Positions 1 to 6,526 of a stretch of 6,653 nucleotides of DNA are shown here, piece after piece (the first letter of the stretch is position 1; the number at the start of each line of letters is the position of its first letter). The DNA is from Burkholderia sp. GTDB taxonomy: Bacteria; Pseudomonadota; Gammaproteobacteria; Burkholderiales; Burkholderiaceae. The translations under genes and the position numbers were made by a program. Under the pieces are notes generated by a model that was given only the letters and a program-made list of their open reading frames with translations, searched no databases and was not told the DNA's origin. Location: positions 1 to 6,653 of the forward strand of contig JAQGMD010000270.1 in assembly GCA_028292565.1 (NCBI GenBank), in the 5' to 3' direction.

Positions 1-28
1 GCCGGCGACGCTCACATACTTCAGGACA

Positions 29-2398
29 TCAAGGCACGTCCACGCTGCCTTGTTCGCCTGCCTGGCCGGCGAAGGTGCTCACGACGCCCGATTGTGTCAC
101 TTTGCGGATCGTGTGGTTGAACTGGTCAGCCACGTACAGGTCACCATTGGCATCGACTGCAATGCCGGAGGGCTGGCTGAACTGCGCAGCGGTTCGCACA
201 CCATCGGCGCCGCCGCCCAGTCCCTGCCAGCCAAGCCCGCGCATGCCCGCCAAGGTGTTAACCGTACCGTCCGGTGTAATTTTGCGTACCGCAAAATTGG
301 TGGCGTCTGCGACATACACATTGCCTGCCGCGTCGGTCGCAAGGCCTTTCGGCGACATGAAGGCGGCGGCCGGTCCGATGCCATTAAAGTAGCCGAAGCT
401 GGTCCATCCCGGCGTGCCGGCAAACGTGGTGACCGTGCCGGTACTCAGCGAGATCTTGCGAATGAGCGCATTGTAGAAGTAGCGATTTTCCTCGAACTGC
501 GGACCTTCCATGTTGTAATCGGCAACGTACAGATTGCCCTGCCGGTCCAGAGCAATGCCGTAGGGACCACTGAAGGTTGCCTCTGCCAGCAGGCCATCGG
601 TAATCCGATTGTTGCCCGGTCTGCCGGTCAGCGTCGTTACCCCGCCGTTATTGCTGATCCGGCGGATGGCAAGGTTCATCAAGTCTGCGACATACAGATT
701 GCCCTGTGGGTCCGACGCAATCCCGGTTGGTGCAAAGAAGCGCGCCGCGGCACCGATCCCGTCTATGGCGCCGGTTTGGCCGGCGGCGCCGGCAAGCGTC
801 GTCACCATCCCTTCCGGCGTGATCTTGCGGACGGTGTGATTGCCTTTATCGGTGACATAGACATTGCCCGCCGCATCGACCGCAATGCCGGTCGGCGTAT
901 TGAACTGCGCCGCCGCGCCATTACCGTCCGCGCTGCCGCTGACCCCGGTCGTGCCGGCGATAGTGACGACGGTGCGGCCTTGGCTGATCTTGCGGATCGT
1001 GTGGTTGCCGGAATCGGCAACGTACAGGTTGCCTGCACTATCGGCGGCCACACTGAAGGGCCGGACAAAGCGCGCCGCCGCGAGCTGCGCATTGGGTTGC
1101 GGCGGCTCGTCGGGTACGGCGCCCGTGTCGGTGCTGCCCGCGACACCGGCCTTGCCGGCAAAGGTGGTGACGACGCCGTCCGCGCTCACTTTGCGGATGG
1201 TATGGTTCAAGGTGTCGGTTACATAGAGATCGCCTTGCGCGCCGATCGCGATGCCGGCCGGACCGGCAAAGCGGGCCGCCGCACCCGCACCATCCACATT
1301 GCCGGCTTCGCCGCCGCCCACGAAGGTGCTGACCTGCCCATCCGGAGTGACCTTGCGCACCGCGCGGTTATTTGAGTCTGCCACATACAGGTTGCCACCG
1401 GCGTCGACGGCCATGCCACGCGGTGCATTGAAGCGGGCATCTCCGCCGGCGCCGTCGGATGCGCCGACCCCTTCGGGATGCCCGGCGACCACGCTGGCTT
1501 GCGTGGAACCCGCGGCAATCTTGTAAATCACCGCCCCGACGGGATATGGTAGGCGCGGTGCATACATCGTGTATTTGCGCCCATAGCTGGCGTAAATGTT
1601 ACCGGCAGTATCGCGTGCAATGCCATATGGATGGGCAAATACGTCTCCCGGGCTTGCCAGTTCGGTGACCTCGCCTGCAGGGTTGATCTTGCGCAACGAG
1701 CGGCCGCCGGTATCAGTGACGTACAAATTGCCCGCGCTATCCAGCACCAGATCGGACGGATAGGAGAACCTCGCCTGCGTGCCACTACCCACCGCATAGC
1801 CCTGCTGCCCGGCGCTGCCGGCAAATGTCGTGACCGCGCCGTCCGGCGCAATTTTGCGGATTGCGTGGTTATGCCGGTCCGCGACAAAAATGTTGCCCGA
1901 GCCGTCGACGGCAATGCCGGACGGCGTATCGAAGCGCGCCGCGGTGCCGTTGCCATCCGTTGTCCCGGTAATTCCACTCACACCCGCGATCGTCGTCACG
2001 CTGCCACTGGCGGTGATTTTTCGAATGGTATGGTTGCCGGAATCCGCGACGTACAGGTTGCCTTCCGCATCGGCGGCAATGCCGTATGGATTATTGAAGC
2101 GCGCTGCGGCGAGTTGCGGGCTGCTCGGCGCCGATGGCTCGACAGTGTCGCCGGCAGTTGGGTTACTGGGAGTCGGGTTGCCGGTAGTCGGATTGGCTGG
2201 CGGCCCCCAGTCAGTGCCGGGCTGAATCGGAATGCCGCCGCCGGTGGAGGGCGACGGTCCGGTCGATGTCCCAGGCGAGACATTGGCCGCAACGGGCGCC
2301 GAGGGCGACGAACCGCCGCCGCATGCGGCGAGCGCGATACAGAACAGAGTTGCGGAGAGATGACGAACAACAGAAGCGGGAGAGGAGGCATTTGGCAT
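29..2398 (-). CDS. NHL-repeat lipoprotein with two six-bladed propellers
   Basis: Predicted exported lipoprotein of 789 residues. The reading frame stays open 71 codons further upstream, but I start at 2398. That start gives a short N-terminus, a hydrophobic stretch (residues 13-25) and a lipobox LAAC with Cys26 followed by GGG, and an AAGG ribosome-binding motif (2407-2410) lies 8 nt ahead. Residues about 27-95 are a Ser/Pro/Gly/Thr-rich linker. Residues 101-789 contain twelve NHL repeats, recognised by the recurring pattern GIAxDxxGNLYVADxxNHTIRKI followed by VTTxAG. Blades 1-6 (about 101-425) and 7-12 (444-789) are separated by an Asp/Pro-rich linker (about 426-443). NHL propellers usually bind other molecules or serve as scaffolds, and no catalytic site is evident. 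The lipobox suggests membrane anchoring facing the periplasm or the outside. The gene stands alone and is transcribed away from the recombinase remnant. Its stop is 28 bases from the window edge, so any downstream partner is unseen. The family call is firm; the function is unknown. Confidence 0.93.
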   Translation of the reverse strand: MPNASSPASVVRHLSATLFCIALAACGGGSSPSAPVAANVSPGTSTGPSPSTGGGIPIQPGTDWGPPANPTTGNPTPSNPTAGDTVEPSAPSSPQLAAARFNNPYGIAADAEGNLYVADSGNHTIRKITASGSVTTIAGVSGITGTTDGNGTAARFDTPSGIAVDGSGNIFVADRHNHAIRKIAPDGAVTTFAGSAGQQGYAVGSGTQARFSYPSDLVLDSAGNLYVTDTGGRSLRKINPAGEVTELASPGDVFAHPYGIARDTAGNIYASYGRKYTMYAPRLPYPVGAVIYKIAAGSTQASVVAGHPEGVGASDGAGGDARFNAPRGMAVDAGGNLYVADSNNRAVRKVTPDGQVSTFVGGGEAGNVDGAGAAARFAGPAGIAIGAQGDLYVTDTLNHTIRKVSADGVVTTFAGKAGVAGSTDTGAVPDEPPQPNAQLAAARFVRPFSVAADSAGNLYVADSGNHTIRKISQGRTVVTIAGTTGVSGSADGNGAAAQFNTPTGIAVDAAGNVYVTDKGNHTVRKITPEGMVTTLAGAAGQTGAIDGIGAAARFFAPTGIASDPQGNLYVADLMNLAIRRISNNGGVTTLTGRPGNNRITDGLLAEATFSGPYGIALDRQGNLYVADYNMEGPQFEENRYFYNALIRKISLSTGTVTTFAGTPGWTSFGYFNGIGPAAAFMSPKGLATDAAGNVYVADATNFAVRKITPDGTVNTLAGMRGLGWQGLGGGADGVRTAAQFSQPSGIAVDANGDLYVADQFNHTIRKVTQSGVVSTFAGQAGEQGSVDVP
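32..1069 (-). repeat. Second six-blade NHL unit
   Basis: Codes residues 444-789: blades starting near residues 444, 499, 554, 609, 680 and 740. Blade 7 matches blade 1 through the whole motif NLYVADSGNHTIRKI. Blade 12 resembles blade 6 (NHTIRKV, GVV, TFAG). Blade 10 carries an insertion (near 629-643) at the same place as blade 4. This one-to-one order indicates duplication of an entire six-blade domain. Confidence 0.75.
1124..2098 (-). repeat. First six-blade NHL unit
   Basis: Codes residues 101-425 of the lipoprotein: blades starting near residues 101, 156, 211, 254, 323 and 377. Blade 3 is short. Blade 4 carries an insertion of about 12 residues (near 274-288) before its last strand. The unit is preceded by QLAAAR, the same motif that precedes the second unit. 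Confidence 0.8.
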
Positions 2399-2504
2399 TC
2401 TTCTTACCTTAGAAAGGAAAAATGGATCGGGCTCCCTGACTTCTAGTAATAGGAACTGTGACGCATGGAATGAAACAAGGGTTCCTCTCGTCAACACAGC
2501 ACTA

Positions 2505-2518
2505 TTGATGTGAATCAA
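2505..2518 (-). promoter_or_regulatory. Perfect FNR/ANR-type box upstream of the NHL lipoprotein
   Basis: The sequence TTGAT-GTGA-ATCAA matches the FNR consensus TTGAT-N4-ATCAA at all ten defined positions and is extended by a flanking A/T pair (2504, 2519). Its centre lies about 113 bp upstream of the lipoprotein start codon, in the spacer that would hold its promoter. I see no good -10/-35 pair at the standard class II distance, although TATTAC on the minus strand (2446-2451) is a weak -10 candidate. Regulation by an oxygen-responsive FNR/Anr protein is inferred, and activation versus repression cannot be told. A CRP-family relative could also use this site. Confidence 0.5.
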
Positions 2519-2678
2519 TCCTTTACTGATTGCCGCTCCGGCCTGCTTCGCCACTTTTCTCGCCGCCGCGGTTTGCTTGTGAACCCGGTCCGGCCATGAG
2601 TTACTTGGCAAAGCAATATCGAATTTACGGGAGGGTCGATCATCTGCGAACGCCCGATTTCAATCCTTTCCGAACCAG

Positions 2679-2717
2679 AAAAAACGAAGGCCCAACCATA
2701 CAGGTCTGGCCCTTTTT
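2679..2717. terminator. Weak terminator-like hairpin
   Basis: GGCC (2689-2692) can pair with GGCC (2708-2711), and CC (2696-2697) with GG (2703-2704), with an internal loop between them. An A-run lies before the stem (2679-2684) and a T-run after it (2713-2717), so it could in principle act in either direction. No gene clearly ends into it, so it may be left over from a lost neighbour. Confidence 0.3.
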
Positions 2718-2869
2718 ATCCGCCGCCGTACGTGCCCAGCCAGTTGCAATAACTAAGGCTGTTCTGTTTCAGCACTTTGACGCGAATTGCGATTGTGTTG
2801 CCAGCCTACGCCTACGACCGTTTTCGGGAGTGTCGAACTTCTGCTATGGGTCGAGGAGGCCTGTGTGAA

Positions 2870-3144
2870 AATTTGTTTCCGAGTCGGATAACCAGATCTC
2901 CACATCTCTCTACCCGGCAGTACGCGCGGGTTGTCGAATCCTGGGTCGCATCGACCGGGTTTGATCCCGCTGTCTATGGAACTCATACCATGCGGCGCAC
3001 GAAGGCAACGCTGATTTATTGGCGCACCAAAAACCTGCGGGCCGTGCAGCTCTTGCTGGGCCATACCAAGCTAGAAAGCACCGTGCGATATCTGGGGTCG
3101 AGGTTGACGAGGCGCTGGAAATCGCAGAGCAGACCGAAGTCTAG
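2870..3144 (+). pseudogene. Tyrosine recombinase (phage-type integrase) C-terminal remnant, frameshifted
   Basis: Encodes only the C-terminal catalytic part of a tyrosine recombinase. Recognisable sequence starts at LFPSR (from 2873) and continues through HLSTRQYA. It then shows the HxxR box (HTMR, codons 2984-2995), the GH of LLGHTK (His codon 3062-3064) and the nucleophile Tyr in VRYLG (codon 3089-3091). The N-terminal DNA-binding part and the first catalytic Arg are absent. Just after the Tyr, at a run of four G (3094-3097), the frame is lost. Shifting frame there restores VEVDEALEIAEQTEV and then TAG (3142-3144), which is the expected family ending, so one base has been deleted. The unshifted frame continues into an unrelated tail to about 3160. 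The fragment has no start or ribosome-binding site of its own and is almost certainly inactive. It marks a past integration event; which element it came from cannot be told. Confidence 0.85.
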
Positions 3145-3410
3145 GTCCGATGCCCGGTGACCCGCTTGGACACAAAGGCGGCTCAGCCGCTGGAAGAGTG
3201 CAAGGGATTCCGCTTTGCGCCGCATTGCGGCCTTTCACTTGCCAGCAGTTGCCCTCGCACCCGGAACATGCCATCGTGGCCGACGGGTCCGGCACCAAGG
3301 TAATCCAAGTCGCAGCGATCGGGCGCTCTTTCCGTGCGGCCATGAGGGCCGCCGTTTCCCGGTAAATCGCTAGTGCTTAACGGTTCGCGCCTGGCCCATG
3401 GCCCTTTTAG
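3145..3410. other. Gene-free spacer after the recombinase remnant
   Basis: No recognisable gene on either strand; the open frames have no family motifs and no ribosome-binding site. Two small GC hairpins are visible: GCGGC-TCA-GCCGC (3178-3190) and GCCGC-ATT-GCGGC (3219-3231). Their arms are mutually complementary. Neither is followed by a convincing T-run. Confidence 0.4.
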
Positions 3411-3422
3411 TTGACATGTCAA
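3411..3422 (+). promoter_or_regulatory. Operator-like palindrome overlapping a -35 box, upstream of marR-type gene
   Basis: TTGACATGTCAA is a perfect 12-bp palindrome, and its first half is the consensus -35 hexamer TTGACA. Possible -10 elements are weak: CAATAT (3435-3440) at 18 bp spacing, or TATAAA (3438-3443) at 21 bp. MarR dimers typically bind palindromes of this size placed over their own promoter, so autorepression is the natural inference. The site lies about 175-185 bp ahead of the MarR start, which leaves a long leader. No second copy is seen in the window. Confidence 0.45.
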
Positions 3423-3595
3423 TAAATGATATGGCAATATAAACGAACGGTTGCTAAGCCAGTGCGCCTGTTGGACGCCGGACTTGCGTTGGTCACAAAA
3501 AGAACGAATGCGGTCAAAGAGAAATGGAACAGCCGATGCAAGGAAAGTGCGGCAACGCGGAAGCAGCTATGTCCGGCCAAAATTGAAGCGAATAC

Positions 3596-4078
3596 ATGAA
3601 CACTCCTAAAGCAGAAAAGCAGCCCGTGCACGCTACCGGCGCATTAGCGGATGACTTCTATGCCGTTCTCGTCATGGCGTTGGCCAACCGCTTGCATCAG
3701 GGCGCCTCGAACTATTATCTGCGCTATTTGAATATTGGCCTGACGGAATATCGTTTGCTCCTGGCCCTCGGTAAAAACAATGGCGTGAATGTCGGTCAGG
3801 TCGCGGCAACCGCCGACCTCGACAAGGCAGCCGCGAGTCGTGGGCTAAAAAACCTCGAGCAGAACGGACTAGTTTCAATCGAGCAGACACGTCAGCGGGG
3901 ACGCGCCGCAATAGTTACGCTTACTTCGGCGGGCACCGGTCTGCAGAAGAAACTTAAAGTAGCTTCTCAGCGCAGAGACAAAAGGTTCGTGAAAGGGTTC
4001 AGCGCGGCAGAGCTCGCTCAGTTCAAGGAGATGATCCACCGCTTGATGGGGAATGTCGAATATATGAATCAGGAATGA
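3596..4078 (+). CDS. MarR-family transcriptional regulator
   Basis: Predicted 160-residue winged helix-turn-helix regulator, a normal length for the family, acting as a cytoplasmic DNA-binding dimer. Residues 45-58 (LNIGLTEYRLLLAL) form the helix before the HTH. Residues 65-75 (NVGQVAATADL) and 76-93 (DKAAASRGLKNLEQNGLV) form the two HTH helices, the second being the recognition helix. Residues 94-110, with RQRGR and IVTLT, form the wing. The outer helices at both ends would make the dimer interface. The ATG at 3596 is the first in this frame, and the ribosome-binding site is weak (GAAG about 9 nt upstream). MarR proteins commonly repress neighbouring genes until an aromatic or other small organic ligand binds. 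The dioxygenase and Bug genes follow on the same strand, which suggests it controls them. The ligand is unknown. Confidence 0.92.
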   Translation: MNTPKAEKQPVHATGALADDFYAVLVMALANRLHQGASNYYLRYLNIGLTEYRLLLALGKNNGVNVGQVAATADLDKAAASRGLKNLEQNGLVSIEQTRQRGRAAIVTLTSAGTGLQKKLKVASQRRDKRFVKGFSAAELAQFKEMIHRLMGNVEYMNQE

Positions 4079-4188
4079 GAGCTAAACCGTATGTTCCCAA
4101 GTCGTGGTCTGGAGTACCAAGGTCAAAGCGGAACGGCGGTTCACAGGGCCGATGTTCAATCGGAAGCACAAGAGGGGCCGGCCGATAA

Positions 4189-5106
<918 letters not shown>

Positions 5107-5110
5107 ACAC

Positions 5111-5132
5111 GGAGCGTGCTCCACAAGCACGC
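5111..5132 (+). other. Intercistronic hairpin with two alternative stems
   Basis: Between the dioxygenase and Bug genes, GCGTGCT (5114-5120) pairs perfectly with AGCACGC (5126-5132) across a 5-nt loop. An overlapping alternative stem, GGAGC-GT-GCTCC (5111-5122), excludes the first. No T-run follows, so a classic terminator is unlikely. It could stabilise the mRNA or modulate expression of the Bug gene relative to the dioxygenase. Confidence 0.4.
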
Positions 5133-5171
5133 AAGTCCCAGTAAATTATTACTAAAATGGTAGGAGACAAC

Positions 5172-6146
5172 ATGAAAAATTCGCTTCTTATATTCAAAGC
5201 TGCACTTTTGCTTGTGGCGGCTTCATCGGCTGTTGCCCAGGAATTTCCGAAACCGGGCAAACCGATCCGTGTCGTCGTTGGATGGGCTCCCGGCGGTCCG
5301 ACGGACAGCCAGGCGCGTGTGATATCCCAGGAGCTCGGGGCACAGCTGGGCGTGACGGTCATTGTGGAAAACAAACCAGGCGCCAGCGGATTGATCGGTG
5401 CGCAGGACGTGGCGCGCGCAGAGGCTGATGGGCATACCCTCCTGTATACGGTCGATGGCTCAATGACGCAGACGCCGCACATGCAGAAAAATTTGCCGGT
5501 TGACCCGTTCAAGAACTTCACCCCGGTAGCGCGGACTGTGGCGGGCGGGGTGGCATTGGTGACCAGCACGACTTTGCCGGTAAATAACGCGCAGGAGCTC
5601 ATCGCGTATGCCAGGAAGAATCCGGGTAAGCTGAGTTTTGCCTCGTTCGGGACAGGCACGGTATCCCATATTTACGGCGAAGTGTTGAAGCAAAATGCGG
5701 GTCTTGATATTGAGCATATTCCGTATAAGGGGAGTGCGGAAGCGCTCAAGGACCTCATTGCCGGCCGCGTTCAGATCATGTTTGATTCGCCGGCTCTGGC
5801 GCTGCAGCATGCCAAGGACGGCAAACTCAAGATCCTTGGGACTGCGGGCGAGAAGCGGCGGGCAATGCTGCCGGAAGTTCCGACGCTCCTGGAGCAAGGA
5901 CTGAAAGGGTTCGAGCAGCGCAGCTGGAATGCGTACTTTGGTCCTGCCAACATGCCTCCGGCGGTGCTGCTAAAGCTCAATGCAGCGATTACCAAGGCGA
6001 CCAATTCACCCGAGGTCACCAAGAAACTGAACTCGATGGGCTTTGAACCGCTGAGTGAGACGGCTCCTGACTTCGCCAAGGTCCTCAAATCGGACCATGA
6101 ACGTTGGGGCGAGTACATCAAGCGGGCGAATATCAGCCCCCAATAA
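5172..6146 (+). CDS. Bug/TctC-family periplasmic solute-binding protein
   Basis: Predicted secreted binding protein of 324 residues, a normal family length. An ATG at 5157 is in frame, but I chose 5172 because AGGAG (5162-5166) sits 5 nt ahead of it and the protein then begins MKNSLLIFKA with a clean Sec signal. The hydrophobic core is residues 5-17, with cleavage after AVA (residue 22). Family marks follow in order: VVVGWAPGGPTD (34-45, the ligand-pocket loop), ENKPGASGLIGAQ (66-78), DGHTLLYT (86-93), PYKGSAEALKDLIAG (184-198) and LPEVPTLLEQG (233-243). Bug proteins bind carboxylates and related anions in the periplasm. They are very numerous in Burkholderiales, most without linked TctA/TctB membrane genes, as here. 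It begins 65 nt after the dioxygenase stop on the same strand, so the two are probably co-transcribed and the Bug protein may capture the dioxygenase substrate or a related compound. The ligand is not predictable from sequence. Confidence 0.93.
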   Translation: MKNSLLIFKAALLLVAASSAVAQEFPKPGKPIRVVVGWAPGGPTDSQARVISQELGAQLGVTVIVENKPGASGLIGAQDVARAEADGHTLLYTVDGSMTQTPHMQKNLPVDPFKNFTPVARTVAGGVALVTSTTLPVNNAQELIAYARKNPGKLSFASFGTGTVSHIYGEVLKQNAGLDIEHIPYKGSAEALKDLIAGRVQIMFDSPALALQHAKDGKLKILGTAGEKRRAMLPEVPTLLEQGLKGFEQRSWNAYFGPANMPPAVLLKLNAAITKATNSPEVTKKLNSMGFEPLSETAPDFAKVLKSDHERWGEYIKRANISPQ

Positions 6147-6208
6147 TGGTCGGCAAGCTTTTCGTCGTGAGTGGAGCGAAGGAATCTCACTTCAAGGCCC
6201 TCACGCAA

Positions 6209-6240
6209 CGTGTACGTGAATTTATCGATTCTCGTACACG
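6209..6240 (+). terminator. Strong stem-loop after the Bug gene, candidate terminator
   Basis: CGTGTACG (6209-6216) pairs perfectly with CGTACACG (6233-6240). The stem continues inward with GAAT/ATTC after one T-T mismatch, leaving a 6-nt loop (6222-6227). It begins 62 nt after the Bug stop codon. The following bases GCCCTTTCG are only a weak T-tract, so intrinsic termination is plausible but not certain. An mRNA 3'-end stabiliser or a protein-binding site are alternatives. Confidence 0.45.
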
Positions 6241-6289
6241 GCCCTTTCGTAGGAAGTTTGATAGCGTTGACGATTGACCTATCTCTGAA

Positions 6290-6305
6290 TTGAGTGATCG
6301 CTCAA
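6290..6305. repeat. Near-perfect 16-bp palindrome
   Basis: TTGAGTGATCGCTCAA is symmetrical except for one pair (T6295 against G6300). Its outer TTGA/TCAA ends resemble those of the palindrome at 3411-3422 but the core differs. It could be an operator for an unseen gene or an incidental repeat; no gene start is adjacent. Confidence 0.35.
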
Positions 6306-6332
6306 GTAAGACAGACAAGACTGGACCGGCAA

Positions 6333-6526
6333 CTTAGGCACCGCGCAGGGATAAGTTGGTCAATTTTGCTGGCCGTAGCGGGCGCGTTGCAGAGAGCCTG
6401 TTCTTCTTTTTTCTTACGAACGTGTTGCTCGTCGTCGCCATAGCTCGCTATGGCTCCTCCTCACGCCTTGCACCGCATCCCGCGACGGCCGCCAAATTGC
6501 CCAACTTATCCCTGCGCGGTGCTAAG
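6333..6526. repeat. Long imperfect inverted repeat with inner palindrome, next to an IS
   Basis: The left arm (6333-6391) and right arm (6469-6526) are imperfect reverse complements. They share a perfect 22-bp core: 6338-6359, beginning GCACCGCGCAGGG, against 6501-6522. Both outer ends are CTTAG/CTAAG. The 77-nt loop contains a second palindrome, GCCATAGC-TC-GCTATGGC (6437-6454). The right outer edge lies 4 bp from the stop codon of the transposase. It could be the non-coding end of that IS, or a small non-autonomous (MITE-like) unit whose ends match the IS. An open frame across it on the plus strand (6356-6556) is not credible as a gene. Confidence 0.7.

Larger units (their letters stand above)
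2399..2869. other. Gene-free spacer upstream of the NHL gene
   Basis: Apart from the FNR-type box and a weak terminator-like hairpin, I recognise nothing here. Open frames on both strands lack ribosome-binding sites and any familiar motif. The part nearest 2870 reads as unrelated sequence joined to the recombinase remnant, so the junction near 2870 may be a rearrangement breakpoint. Confidence 0.5.

Noticed and set aside
50..1375. 441-codon open frame on the plus strand opposite the NHL gene
   Set aside because: It is the mirror of a GC-rich repetitive coding region; its peptide has no family features, and the NHL frame explains the sequence fully.
1..2400. CRISPR-like regular repeats
   Set aside because: The regular spacing of about 165 bp comes from in-frame NHL blades with diverged codons, not identical short repeats with unique spacers.
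1631..2446. 271-codon plus-strand frame opposite the NHL gene
   Set aside because: Same shadow effect: Arg/Gly/Ala-rich with no recognisable domain, and it overlaps the true lipoprotein.
2399..2611. Upstream extension of the NHL lipoprotein by 71 residues
   Set aside because: The frame is open, but the extension would bury the signal peptide and lipobox inside the protein and would read through the FNR-type box. The start at 2398 has a ribosome-binding motif.
2656..2680. Possible 3' end of a tRNA (TTCAATC followed by ACCA), as an integrase attachment site
   Set aside because: Spacing between the T-loop-like bases and CCA is four bases short, the T-stem does not pair, and no acceptor 5' strand or anticodon arm is found upstream.
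2598..2868. Plus-strand 90-codon frame starting MSYLAKQY
   Set aside because: No ribosome-binding site, no known motif, and it runs through the terminator-like hairpin.
3150..3365. 71-codon plus-strand frame after the recombinase remnant
   Set aside because: No ribosome-binding site or familiar motif; it overlaps an equally open minus-strand frame in a GC-rich spacer.
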